This document shows positions 17,280-24,647 of a DNA stretch of 64,000 bases, one piece after another. A model generated the notes under the pieces. The model saw only the letters and a list, made by a program, of their open reading frames with translations. It made no database searches and was not told the DNA's origin. This DNA comes from a virus, in the IMG/VR virus record IMGVR_UViG_3300024346_007254, positions 1 through 64,000 of that record, one strand, 5' to 3'. Position 1 is the first letter of the stretch; every line of letters starts with the position of its first letter. A program made the translations under genes and the position numbers.

Positions 17280-17764
17280 TGAAATATATAGGAAATTATC
17301 AATTTGATGGGTTGCGAGAATTAGCAATTATGCACGTCGGATCTAGACGGCCACGCGATATACCCCACAAAGAAAGTTGGGACGGATATACAGCGGCATC
17401 AAAAGCTGGGCATTATGATTTAAATGCAGTGTATTGGGAAATTGTAGAACAAGGACAAATTGATACTGATTTAAAATTTCCGTGGACAAATTCAAACACG
17501 CACTGGTGGATTTCAAAAATGACTCCAGGACAGTTTATGCCGATGCACGTAGATCCAATAGCTGAAAAACGCAAATGCAATAGATACTGGATCCCGTTAC
17601 AAGATTACGAACCAGGACATATCTTTATTTACGATACTGAGTTAATTAAAGATTATGTTGCAGGAGACGTTTATCAGTTCAACGACAGCGACGGTTATCA
17701 CGGCGCTGCAAACATCGGGCACAGCGTTAGATTAGTATTGCAAGTAAACGAATATTTTGACTAA
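17279..17764 (+). CDS. 2-oxoglutarate/Fe(II) oxygenase-like protein
   Basis: A 161-residue jelly-roll protein with the metal-binding HxD in 'MPMHVDP', a middle strand 'YEPGHIFIYD', and a distal histidine in 'YHGAANIGHSVRLVLQV' where the following Arg could bind 2-oxoglutarate. The layout is that of small aspartyl/prolyl hydroxylase-type enzymes. It overlaps the fibre-like gene by TAATG, which raises the possibility that it hydroxylates that protein. The 3' end overlaps the convergent SDR gene by 4 nt, with the two stop codons sharing bases. Confidence 0.6.
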   Translation: MKYIGNYQFDGLRELAIMHVGSRRPRDIPHKESWDGYTAASKAGHYDLNAVYWEIVEQGQIDTDLKFPWTNSNTHWWISKMTPGQFMPMHVDPIAEKRKCNRYWIPLQDYEPGHIFIYDTELIKDYVAGDVYQFNDSDGYHGAANIGHSVRLVLQVNEYFD

Positions 17765-18327
17765 TTCCATCTAACTGACAAATCAGAAATATAACTTTGG
17801 CTATTAAGTACATAATCAACCGCTTCGATTAATTGTTCGCTGTCTGTAAACGGTTCGTTATTACTAGCTTCTAATAGGTTTCCAAATTTTATTAAAATGC
17901 TTTGTGGCATATTATGCCAATTGTTAGTTAAATGGTCATAACAAAGTTCTTTGTGTGCTTTTTCTAAAAGTAATTTCGTACTTACATACTCGCTTTGAAA
18001 TCCACGCAACAGTTGAAGATCGTTGACGCTAAAATCAGTTGCTAATGTTCCAAATGATATAATTTTTTTAATATCAAAATTTGCGTTCTTTTTCCACGTG
18101 TTAAATACTCGAATAGCAAGTTCTGATTGCGAATGCCCAATACATGCAATGTTAAAGAACACATCTGCATCTTTTGCTAATTCAACAACTCGATCACATG
18201 ATTCTTGCGTTAAAAGATCAAACCCATTTGAACGAGATACAACTAACCAGTTGTATTGGTTTTTGTACTTCTCAAAAATGATATTACCAACTGGGTTAGT
18301 CGACCCAGTTATAATTGCTGTTTTCAT
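17761..18327 (-). CDS. Short-chain dehydrogenase-like protein
   Basis: 188 residues, short for the family (about 250). The N-terminal nucleotide-binding motif is TGSTNPVG and the catalytic YxxxK is in 'SEYVSTK'. The segment between is compressed. It would use NAD(P)H to reduce or oxidise a small hydroxy/keto compound if active. It overlaps a second, even shorter SDR-like gene by ATGA; together they might form one heterodimeric enzyme. Confidence 0.6.
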   Translation of the reverse strand: MKTAIITGSTNPVGNIIFEKYKNQYNWLVVSRSNGFDLLTQESCDRVVELAKDADVFFNIACIGHSQSELAIRVFNTWKKNANFDIKKIISFGTLATDFSVNDLQLLRGFQSEYVSTKLLLEKAHKELCYDHLTNNWHNMPQSILIKFGNLLEASNNEPFTDSEQLIEAVDYVLNSQSYISDLSVRWN

Positions 18328-18770
18328 TTGATATTAAATCCTGCAAAAGTAAAATTAGGATTATCAATCCAAAATCTAATTGTATTTCCAATTAGTTTGT
18401 AATTTTTATAGCTGGTGCTAGTTAGTTTTAAATATAGCATCGGATGTGTACTGTGTCTTGACAGTTTAACAAATTCATTTTCTAATGATTCTTTTGTTTT
18501 ACTGTATTTTGGAGTGTCTGGATTATGAAAAGTGCTTGCAATACTGCCACATACTACAATACTACATTTTTTATTCAATCTTTCAAGATAGTCAAGTTGT
18601 GTTCCGTTAGCATATGCATTCAATATAACAAGACTATCTTGTTCGATCGAGCTGCATATATTGTTAATATCTTGCTCTATGTTGTATTCTGGCCTATCAA
18701 ACCCAAAACAATTAAATTCGTGTTTTAAATATAACCCAAGACCGCGTGTGCTTCCTGTTATATACCTCAA
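18324..18770 (-). CDS. Very short SDR-like protein
   Basis: 148 residues with TGSTRGLG at the extreme N-terminus and a 'KYSKTKESL' YxxxK motif, so both hallmark motifs of the short-chain dehydrogenase fold remain within little over half the normal length. The helices after the active site are largely missing. It overlaps the oxygenase-like gene upstream and the second SDR gene downstream by 4 nt each. It could be a minimal enzyme or a structural partner of the protein at 17761. Confidence 0.55.
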   Translation of the reverse strand: MRYITGSTRGLGLYLKHEFNCFGFDRPEYNIEQDINNICSSIEQDSLVILNAYANGTQLDYLERLNKKCSIVVCGSIASTFHNPDTPKYSKTKESLENEFVKLSRHSTHPMLYLKLTSTSYKNYKLIGNTIRFWIDNPNFTFAGFNIK

Positions 18771-19582
18771 TAGTGCTCCAAATGATCAATTCCTAGTGTC
18801 TTTCTAAAGCTGTCACTAAACTTGCAATCAATGCGCAATCCGTATTCAACTTCTTTAGATTCCTCGCCGCCGTGCCAGTCTTCGTCATTCCAAAATGCTG
18901 CATTACAATTTATGTAGTGCTTATTTTCTGTTTCCGGGTCCCAAATATAAAAGCCACGCTTGGTTCTATAACGGATGTGAATAAACTCGTTGTTGTGCTG
19001 CGAGTACTGTTTATCGTCAAAGACTCCATTATTTGCATCGAGGTCTCTGTGTTCAAATGCTCGGCCGTTATGGTCGCAATGGAAAAATATTACTCTGCCA
19101 ATGCGATCAATAATTCCACTAGTTTGTAAATTCTCAACCCATTTTACAATACCCGGAAAGTATACACTCTCTTCCGTCTTTTGTCGTGCAGTGTTACGTT
19201 CATTCCAGTCACCTTGTTCCCAAAGGAAATAATAAATGTAAGGATCGTTTGCGCCCATAGTAGCTTTAAGGTAACGAGTAAAAATGTTACGATTTCTAAA
19301 ATCTTTTAAATCTGTAAAATATAGCTTATCCCCTATAATTCTGATCGGATCATCTTCAGGAAGTTCGAGATATTCTTCAACTGCTTTGTAAATTGGTTTC
19401 CAATCCATTGTATAGCTCATGTCTTTAAAGTCAAATCCAGGAGACATCCAAGTTCCTTCTTTTGCATAATCTCGTGCTAATGCAAAACCCTTTGCTATTT
19501 CAGGATGCAATCCCTTAAATCCGTCAATATCTAAATACGGGTCTAAGTTAATATACGGTCGATTTCCAATTCCTCTTATCAT
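18767..19582 (-). CDS. 2-oxoglutarate/Fe(II) oxygenase-like protein
   Basis: The 271-residue protein has a C-terminal double-stranded beta-helix pattern: 'FEHRDLD' supplies HxD, 'EFIHIRYRTKRGFYI' a core strand, 'DWHGGEE' the second histidine, and 'YGLRIDCKF' an Arg that could hold 2-oxoglutarate. The N-terminal 100 residues are not recognised. It is the first gene of a three-gene minus operon with the two SDR-like genes. Its ATG lies 5 nt below a diverged late-promoter box. Confidence 0.52.
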   Translation of the reverse strand: MIRGIGNRPYINLDPYLDIDGFKGLHPEIAKGFALARDYAKEGTWMSPGFDFKDMSYTMDWKPIYKAVEEYLELPEDDPIRIIGDKLYFTDLKDFRNRNIFTRYLKATMGANDPYIYYFLWEQGDWNERNTARQKTEESVYFPGIVKWVENLQTSGIIDRIGRVIFFHCDHNGRAFEHRDLDANNGVFDDKQYSQHNNEFIHIRYRTKRGFYIWDPETENKHYINCNAAFWNDEDWHGGEESKEVEYGLRIDCKFSDSFRKTLGIDHLEHY

Positions 19583-19587
19583 GTATC

Positions 19588-19604
19588 TATTTACTTGATA
19601 ACTA
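19588..19604. promoter_or_regulatory. Divergent pair of diverged late-promoter boxes
   Basis: Minus strand AGTAAATA (19595-19588) lies 5 nt before the ATG at 19582; plus strand GATAACTA (19597-19604) lies 5 nt before the ATG at 19610. Each has one mismatch to NATAAATA. Alone each is weak; the identical 5-nt spacing to two opposite start codons is what supports them. Confidence 0.42.
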
Positions 19605-19609
19605 AGTGT

Positions 19610-20305
19610 ATGAACATAGATTTTGAATACTACTATAATAATGTGCCCAGCAAGGGTCTCTGCCGTAACAATTTAATTTACACAAGCTTAATGTCTAAAA
19701 ACCAAGATGTATTTTGTCAATGGTACTATAATGATGAAAAATATCACGGGGGACAAAACGAAGTTGTTGACATTGCACTAATGGGTGATAAATGGCGAAG
19801 AGAAATGCATTACTATTATACATTTCAAAGAACTCATAAAGAGCATGTCTTAGACATTTTAGATCTTGACTATATTACAAGAAAAGCGTATTATAAAATA
19901 CAAGGTCCGGACTTTTGGGAGTTATCCAGATGTGACTCTAAAAACTTTGATAGCGTACTTCCAGACTGGCGTGATCAGATGCACAAAATACTGTTTGACT
20001 TACGCAAAGAAAAACTATGGAAGTTTAGCTTACATCCTAGTAGCTATTTCATTGTTGACGGAAAACTAAAGACTACAAACTTTTTCTTTTGTTATAATGA
20101 CAAAGAATACGGTTTTGCAGTATCGGATATACTAAGTCATATTAGTCAAGATCGAAGAAAGCACTTATATCCAACAATGGAAAAACACAATATTATTGTA
20201 GACGAAATTGCTCCATTTAAAAAGCTAAGTCTGTTAGCTTTAGATAGTTTTAGTGATTGCTACGATCAAGAGTTTATTAATAAGGCAAAACAATATTATG
20301 TATAA
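19610..20305 (+). CDS. Unknown protein, possibly kinase-fold
   Basis: 231 residues from the ATG at 19610; a TTG at 19595 is possible but overlaps the promoter box. The middle reads 'MHKILFDLRKEKLWKFSLHP' followed by a strand, 'FIVDGKLKTTNFFFCYN'. This resembles the catalytic-loop and following strand region of small lipopolysaccharide/choline-type kinases, with a His but without an obvious catalytic Asp. The gene at 22591 has the same layout. It starts a three-gene plus operon with GNAT-like and hot-dog-like genes. The assignment is weak. Confidence 0.35.
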   Translation: MNIDFEYYYNNVPSKGLCRNNLIYTSLMSKNQDVFCQWYYNDEKYHGGQNEVVDIALMGDKWRREMHYYYTFQRTHKEHVLDILDLDYITRKAYYKIQGPDFWELSRCDSKNFDSVLPDWRDQMHKILFDLRKEKLWKFSLHPSSYFIVDGKLKTTNFFFCYNDKEYGFAVSDILSHISQDRRKHLYPTMEKHNIIVDEIAPFKKLSLLALDSFSDCYDQEFINKAKQYYV

Positions 20306-20909
20306 AGTTGAGGAATACAATGATAGCTTAGATCTAAGTGATTTTTACAAACTTGCTGACGAAAAAGGATATCATAATAATTCAAGTAAAGAAATACTAG
20401 TAGATACCTTCAAGCATTATGACAGATGGGCTACGTGGTTTCTTTCGACTAACAATCAATTTGTAGGAAGTGTTAGCGCACATAGTCTCGAAGAACTTGG
20501 CATATTAGGTGATTCCTTTAGGATGGCTGCACGAACTTGTGTGTTAGCAGATCTTACAGAACGGCCAAAGCACATGAGATCAACAAATACTATTTTTAAA
20601 CAACATCAACACTTAACAGCACAAGTATTCTATCCACTGTGCATCGAATGGGCAGGACGTGATAAAGATCTCTATATTAGCACAAACGAAAACGAAAGCG
20701 GCAAGCAACGTGCTGTACACCGAATTTATTGTCCTACTTTGCAAGACACTGGAGTTCTCGAAGAACCGATTGAGCTCGAATTTCGATTGAGCATACAAAG
20801 CTTTTGGAAATTTAACGTTGAGACATTTTACGAGCAACTAAATCGAAATTGGTGGCCGGCTGCAAAGAAGGCAGTTGAAGATTGTTTAGGAAAAGAAATT
20901 AAGATATGA
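20298..20909 (+). CDS. GNAT-like acyltransferase candidate
   Basis: The ATG at 20298 gives 203 residues and an 8-nt overlap with the gene upstream; the frame from 20253 is too long at its 5' end. A strand 'FVGSVSAHSLEELG' followed by 'CVLADLTERPKHM' resembles the acetyl-CoA-binding core region of GNAT N-acetyltransferases, but the usual R/QxxGxG/A loop is not clear. The C-terminus 'NWWPAAKKAVEDCLGK' is distinctive. It overlaps the next gene by 4 nt. Confidence 0.38.
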   Translation: MYKVEEYNDSLDLSDFYKLADEKGYHNNSSKEILVDTFKHYDRWATWFLSTNNQFVGSVSAHSLEELGILGDSFRMAARTCVLADLTERPKHMRSTNTIFKQHQHLTAQVFYPLCIEWAGRDKDLYISTNENESGKQRAVHRIYCPTLQDTGVLEEPIELEFRLSIQSFWKFNVETFYEQLNRNWWPAAKKAVEDCLGKEIKI

Positions 20910-21568
20910 ATGATAAGCTAGTACTCGGAATGCCTCACTTATTAAGTAATTTTGATCTTAATTTAAATCATATTGCTAAGATATTTGGCGACAATCACTG
21001 GCATTATATGTCAGACCGTCCGAGCGACAGTTACATTAACAATAATAGAATTTATCAAAGCTTTTTAAGAATCGATTTTTCTATAAAAGATAATTTCAAC
21101 GAGGATGACGAATTTGATGTAAATATAGTCGGAGACTATGTTGATGACTATATCTTTCGTACTAATCACACTTTCGGCAATAATTCTATCTCTATGTACA
21201 CTATTGGTATCTATATGGAGAATGAAAAAATACAAAAGGCAAGACGCCTGGGTAAGAAGGATCAGGCGTTTTGGTTAAGTCATAAGGCGAAAAAAAAGAA
21301 CACACGTACTGTGTTAGAACCTGTAGACTTTCCAACTTACTATAATATCGATTTCAACTGTGCAAAAATACTCTATTGCGCAAACTATCTAAAATTTATA
21401 TACCAATATTGTGATGTAAAAGATATTGATCCAATTATTACTCGAATTGATTATTTTGGAAATATCTCCCCAAAAGCTGTATTGACTGTCGGTAAAAGCA
21501 ACAACGATTTTGTTATACTCGAAAATGACAGACTTATAGCAAGTGTAGAATACCTACCAAAGGTTTAA
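20906..21568 (+). CDS. Hot-dog-fold protein resembling the LnmK/Pnap_2097 group
   Basis: 220 residues. The start 'LGMPHLLSNFDLNLNHIAK' and 'GDNHWHYMS' recall the opening of LnmK/Pnap_2097-type double hot-dog proteins, which are acyltransferase/decarboxylase relatives found in natural-product clusters. The match is from memory of the family's GMPHL and GDxHW blocks. The rest is strand-rich and consistent with that fold. Next to a GNAT-like gene, a role in making or moving an acyl group is plausible. Its 3' end overlaps the convergent gene by 15 nt. Confidence 0.42.
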   Translation: MNDKLVLGMPHLLSNFDLNLNHIAKIFGDNHWHYMSDRPSDSYINNNRIYQSFLRIDFSIKDNFNEDDEFDVNIVGDYVDDYIFRTNHTFGNNSISMYTIGIYMENEKIQKARRLGKKDQAFWLSHKAKKKNTRTVLEPVDFPTYYNIDFNCAKILYCANYLKFIYQYCDVKDIDPIITRIDYFGNISPKAVLTVGKSNNDFVILENDRLIASVEYLPKV

Positions 21569-22087
21569 AAGATACTTTGGTTGTAGTCCACAATTTGATC
21601 CGGCATGCCAAAGTTTGCGACTGCTCCACATATAAGTAGAACCTTGCGGTCTATTATAAAATGCTTCATCGCCTGCAATAAAGATATGCCCAACTGCGGG
21701 CTGTCCTATGTGGCAATGATAGCGTACACAATCATCTAAGACGTCATCCTTGTCATTAACGTCCCAGTGTACTGGAGCATAATTTCCAACGTGTATGCAG
21801 CTAATCCAAGCTGTGTGATAATTTTCAATCTCAAAAAAATCAACAAACTTCTTGATTACCAATTCGTCAAACTGTTGACCCGGAAAATACATATCCCATC
21901 CAAGTGTTCCGCCGTCTGCAATAGGTTTGTAATTTCCTTTTTCCCACAATTTAGTAACTTCGTTAACGCCATCTAGCTTGTCGCCTTTTTTGTGACGTGG
22001 TCCGACATAAGCAGGCTCAGTGTTATCTAAATCTGCAATAACTGCATCCCAATTTAAATTTGAACAATTTCCAATAAAATTAATCAT
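21554..22087 (-). CDS. 2-oxoglutarate/Fe(II) oxygenase-like protein
   Basis: 177 residues with 'PVHWDVND' (HxD metal motif), a strand 'AVGHIFIAGDEAFYN' and 'LWHAGSNCG' carrying the distal histidine. The adjacent gene at 22080 has the same blocks (PWHWDVND, FGHVFLVEDKCYYN, YHAKSNSG), so the two are tandem duplicates. It overlaps that gene by 8 nt. The C-terminal Arg expected to bind 2-oxoglutarate is replaced by Lys (QPKYLLNLW), which may alter cofactor binding. Confidence 0.55.
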   Translation of the reverse strand: MINFIGNCSNLNWDAVIADLDNTEPAYVGPRHKKGDKLDGVNEVTKLWEKGNYKPIADGGTLGWDMYFPGQQFDELVIKKFVDFFEIENYHTAWISCIHVGNYAPVHWDVNDKDDVLDDCVRYHCHIGQPAVGHIFIAGDEAFYNRPQGSTYMWSSRKLWHAGSNCGLQPKYLLNLW

Positions 22088-22598
22088 TTGGTTTTCCTAA
22101 AAAATGCATCATGTAAAATGGATCAGATCCGCTGTTTGATTTAGCATGATAGCTATTCCAATTGTCCCATTTAATTATTGTTCCTTGTTCTTGATTGTAA
22201 TAACATTTGTCCTCAACGAGGAACACATGTCCAAATCTAAACTTTCGTCGGTCAAGAAAACAACTCCACCTTACTAGCTCACCATCGGCTAGCCATTCGT
22301 CGGTGCGATCATTAACGTCCCAATGCCACGGCGCAGTTTTTCCAGGCATAAGTTTACTAACCCATGCATACCGAGGGGTAGCGTTTACTTCTCTTGCAAA
22401 CCAATCTACAAAAAGTTTGTCTGGATAATAATTAATCCACTCAACATTTGTTAAATCATAACCTGCTGTTTTCCAGGTATCTAGTATTTCCGTATACGGA
22501 TCAGTTGGACCTGTTGCTCGTTTAAGAATGCCTGTAGCATTATTTGCAATTCCGTTAGTGCAACTTAGCATAATACTATTACAAGCAATTTTATTCAT
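22080..22598 (-). CDS. 2-oxoglutarate/Fe(II) oxygenase-like protein
   Basis: 172 residues from the ATG at 22598, which overlaps the upstream stop by 8 nt; the longer frame from 22622 adds 8 residues inside the neighbour. It keeps HWD (PWHWDVND) and 'YHAKSNSG', but the position after it reads DPFYMMHF, with no Arg or Lys for 2-oxoglutarate. It is therefore either a diverged oxygenase or a non-catalytic partner of its neighbour at 21554. Confidence 0.52.
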   Translation of the reverse strand: MNKIACNSIMLSCTNGIANNATGILKRATGPTDPYTEILDTWKTAGYDLTNVEWINYYPDKLFVDWFAREVNATPRYAWVSKLMPGKTAPWHWDVNDRTDEWLADGELVRWSCFLDRRKFRFGHVFLVEDKCYYNQEQGTIIKWDNWNSYHAKSNSGSDPFYMMHFLGKPND

Positions 22599-23268
22599 TA
22601 AACAGTTCCTTATATACTCCAAGCAAGGAGTTGTTGCCCCAATTAGTAATTCTTAATGTATGTTTGAATAATACTTCGAGATCTAGCATATCGTCTTTGA
22701 CAAATCCAGGAATTTTTAATTTGTCTTTGTTATTCATGTTTAGGATAACGTCTAGATTCCTTTTTTCAGTAACAGGATTAGCTATTTCTGTTGTTCCGTA
22801 CCAATCAAATGTTCTCATATTGTCGTTGTTGTCAACATAGTGACAGTGAGGATACATTGTTATTTTGTAATAACCAAATTTGTGCTGATCTAAAATAATA
22901 GACTTTATCTTATCGCCCCACGAGTTTGGGTGATGATTGCAGCCATAGATATGTTGATTACAACTTAGTTCGTACCATTTAATATATACTCGTTTTTTCT
23001 TATAGTCAATCTCTATTATTTCAGGAGCATAGGGTTTGTCTTTAAAAATATTTAAATATTTTAGTTCTCTTTCAAAGAAATAATCAGCTGCTTCTTTTGT
23101 ATAATCAAGGCGCACATGATCTCGACGTTGATATTTGTTTCGCCAATCAAAGTTTAAGCAAAACGTTTTGCCATCTCGACTGATTAACGGTTCGTAAGAC
23201 TGTTGTGCCATACCTAATGTTCCATCAGGAGTATACTTAAGGTAAGGGTGCCAGTCATTAATATTCAT
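22591..23268 (-). CDS. Unknown protein, possibly kinase-fold
   Basis: 225 residues. 'RELKYLNIFKDKPYAPEIIE' looks like the helix-strand pair after the ATP-binding lysine of small kinases, and 'QHKFGYYKITMYPHCHYVD' followed by 'NMRTFDWYG' resembles a catalytic loop and a DFG-like turn (FDW). It parallels the gene at 19610. Catalytic residues are not convincing, so it may be a pseudokinase. It overlaps both operon neighbours by 8-11 nt. Confidence 0.38.
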   Translation of the reverse strand: MNINDWHPYLKYTPDGTLGMAQQSYEPLISRDGKTFCLNFDWRNKYQRRDHVRLDYTKEAADYFFERELKYLNIFKDKPYAPEIIEIDYKKKRVYIKWYELSCNQHIYGCNHHPNSWGDKIKSIILDQHKFGYYKITMYPHCHYVDNNDNMRTFDWYGTTEIANPVTEKRNLDVILNMNNKDKLKIPGFVKDDMLDLEVLFKHTLRITNWGNNSLLGVYKELFNE

Positions 23269-23911
23269 AAGAAAATTCCTTTGGTAGAAGATTCTTTAAT
23301 ACCGGAACATATGCCTCTTCGATATCAAACTTTACGCTTGTTTGTCCTTGTTTAAAATTTGTAATAATTCCAGATTTATTTGCAATGTTTAACCACGGGC
23401 TTAAAGTGTTGTCAAATTTAAAACGTGGATTCTTGCCACGAGCAGTTATAAGCACAGTTACAGGCGATGAAATTTTATTATTAATTAAAAGTTTTCTTAC
23501 AACAAGTTGCTTTCGGTCATATTCGCCAAAATTAACTGCAGAATGGCGAGGACTTGCATCCATGTCATACCAAATTCCATCTGGTTTCAAAAAGAAATTT
23601 TGATTATTATCTAAGTTTACTAATGCTGCACAATCGCCCGAAAGGTTTAAATGATACCTGTCATCAATGTCACTGTGTGAATAGTAGCACGAACCACTCT
23701 TAAGTGTAATGATTCTTGCTTCTCCTGTGTTAGGTGGAAGTACAGACAGCACTTCTTCTATTGCAGTACCTTTATATTCATCTAGTATAACCCAGGGATC
23801 ATAAAAGAAATCGCCAGTGGGTTTATTTAATATTAATTTGTCAGAATTACCAAAAGTACTACAATCGTGTAGTAAACTTAGATTGACTTTATGCCTAGTT
23901 TCGTGTATCAT
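23258..23911 (-). CDS. Aspartyl/asparaginyl beta-hydroxylase-like protein
   Basis: The start at 23911 gives 217 residues. The much longer frame from 24076 overlaps the divergent PP-loop gene and is a shadow there. Conserved AspH-type residues are visible: 'SHSDIDDRYHLNLSG' (HxD plus RYH), 'GIWYDMDASPRHSAVN' (second His) and 'DRKQLVVRKL' (Arg). It should hydroxylate an Asp/Asn-type side chain or a similar substrate. It heads a four-gene minus operon containing two more oxygenase-like genes. Confidence 0.6.
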   Translation of the reverse strand: MIHETRHKVNLSLLHDCSTFGNSDKLILNKPTGDFFYDPWVILDEYKGTAIEEVLSVLPPNTGEARIITLKSGSCYYSHSDIDDRYHLNLSGDCAALVNLDNNQNFFLKPDGIWYDMDASPRHSAVNFGEYDRKQLVVRKLLINNKISSPVTVLITARGKNPRFKFDNTLSPWLNIANKSGIITNFKQGQTSVKFDIEEAYVPVLKNLLPKEFSYEY

Positions 23912-23916
23912 GTTTA

Positions 23917-23924
23917 TATTTATA
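23917..23924 (-). promoter_or_regulatory. T4-type late promoter
   Basis: On the minus strand TATAAATA is a perfect late box, followed by exactly 5 nt and the ATG at 23911. No Shine-Dalgarno site fits between them. Confidence 0.6.
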
Positions 23925-23938
23925 TGCTCAGTTTTTAG

Positions 23939-23946
23939 GTTAAATA
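23939..23946 (+). promoter_or_regulatory. Probable diverged late promoter
   Basis: GTTAAATA (one mismatch to NATAAATA) is followed by 5 nt and the ATG at 23952, mirroring the stronger box on the opposite strand 15 bp away. It would drive the PP-loop/rSAM plus operon. Confidence 0.42.
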
Positions 23947-23951
23947 AAAGT

Positions 23952-24647
23952 ATGATAGTTGACAAATTAGACATCCCACTTGACAAAAGGTGGAGGCGCA
24001 TCGGTATTAGTTTAAGTGGCGGCGCAGATAGTGCATTGCTTGCATACCTAATCTTAAAGAACACTAACGCAAGCATATTCTTTACAACACAAATACGTAT
24101 GTGGAAAACTCGGCCTTGGCAGCGTTATGTTGCAAAGGATGTAGTAAGCTGGTTTAGAGAACACTTTAATAATACCATTGAACACGTCGAAAACTTTATT
24201 CCGCCGGAATTAGAAGAGCCAACAAGCCCTCTTATTACAGACGAGTACGGCAAGCAAAAACCTGGGAATAGAATTATACTAAGGGCGCACAATGAATTTG
24301 TAGCGCATACTTACAAACTCGACGCTTGGTATGCAGGAGTTAATTTAAATCCAACAGAGAAGTTTGATGGTGCGCCGCCCGACAGAGACCAAAGCTTCAT
24401 TCCACTAAATCTTTCGCATATGGGGGTACAAGTACTGCACCCATTTGTTAACACCAGGAAAGACTGGATTATACGCCAGTACATAAATCTCGGAATTGGC
24501 GACTTACTTGAAATTACACGAAGTTGCGAGGGTGAATTTAAAAACTTAGACTACACCAATTACACTCCGTACCAACAAGTTCCAATTTGCAAAACATGCT
24601 TCTGGTGTAACGAAAGAGAATGGGGTGTGCATAATGCATTCAAGTAA
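23952..24647 (+). CDS. QueC-like PP-loop ATPase
   Basis: 231 residues from the ATG at 23952. SGGADS lies at residues 22-27, the shortest leader of the three PP-loop proteins here. The C-terminal site is TRSC (C192) with C213, C216 and C219 in CKTCFWCNER. 'RMWKTRPWQ' and 'PPELE' are shared with the copy at 9275. It heads a four-gene plus operon and overlaps a type-A rSAM gene by 14 nt, repeating the pairing seen at 4700/5469. Confidence 0.82.
   Translation: MIVDKLDIPLDKRWRRIGISLSGGADSALLAYLILKNTNASIFFTTQIRMWKTRPWQRYVAKDVVSWFREHFNNTIEHVENFIPPELEEPTSPLITDEYGKQKPGNRIILRAHNEFVAHTYKLDAWYAGVNLNPTEKFDGAPPDRDQSFIPLNLSHMGVQVLHPFVNTRKDWIIRQYINLGIGDLLEITRSCEGEFKNLDYTNYTPYQQVPICKTCFWCNEREWGVHNAFK

Noticed and set aside
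17755-17775. Bidirectional transcription terminator between the convergent genes
   Set aside because: The stop codons overlap and there is no GC-rich stem followed by a T run on either strand.
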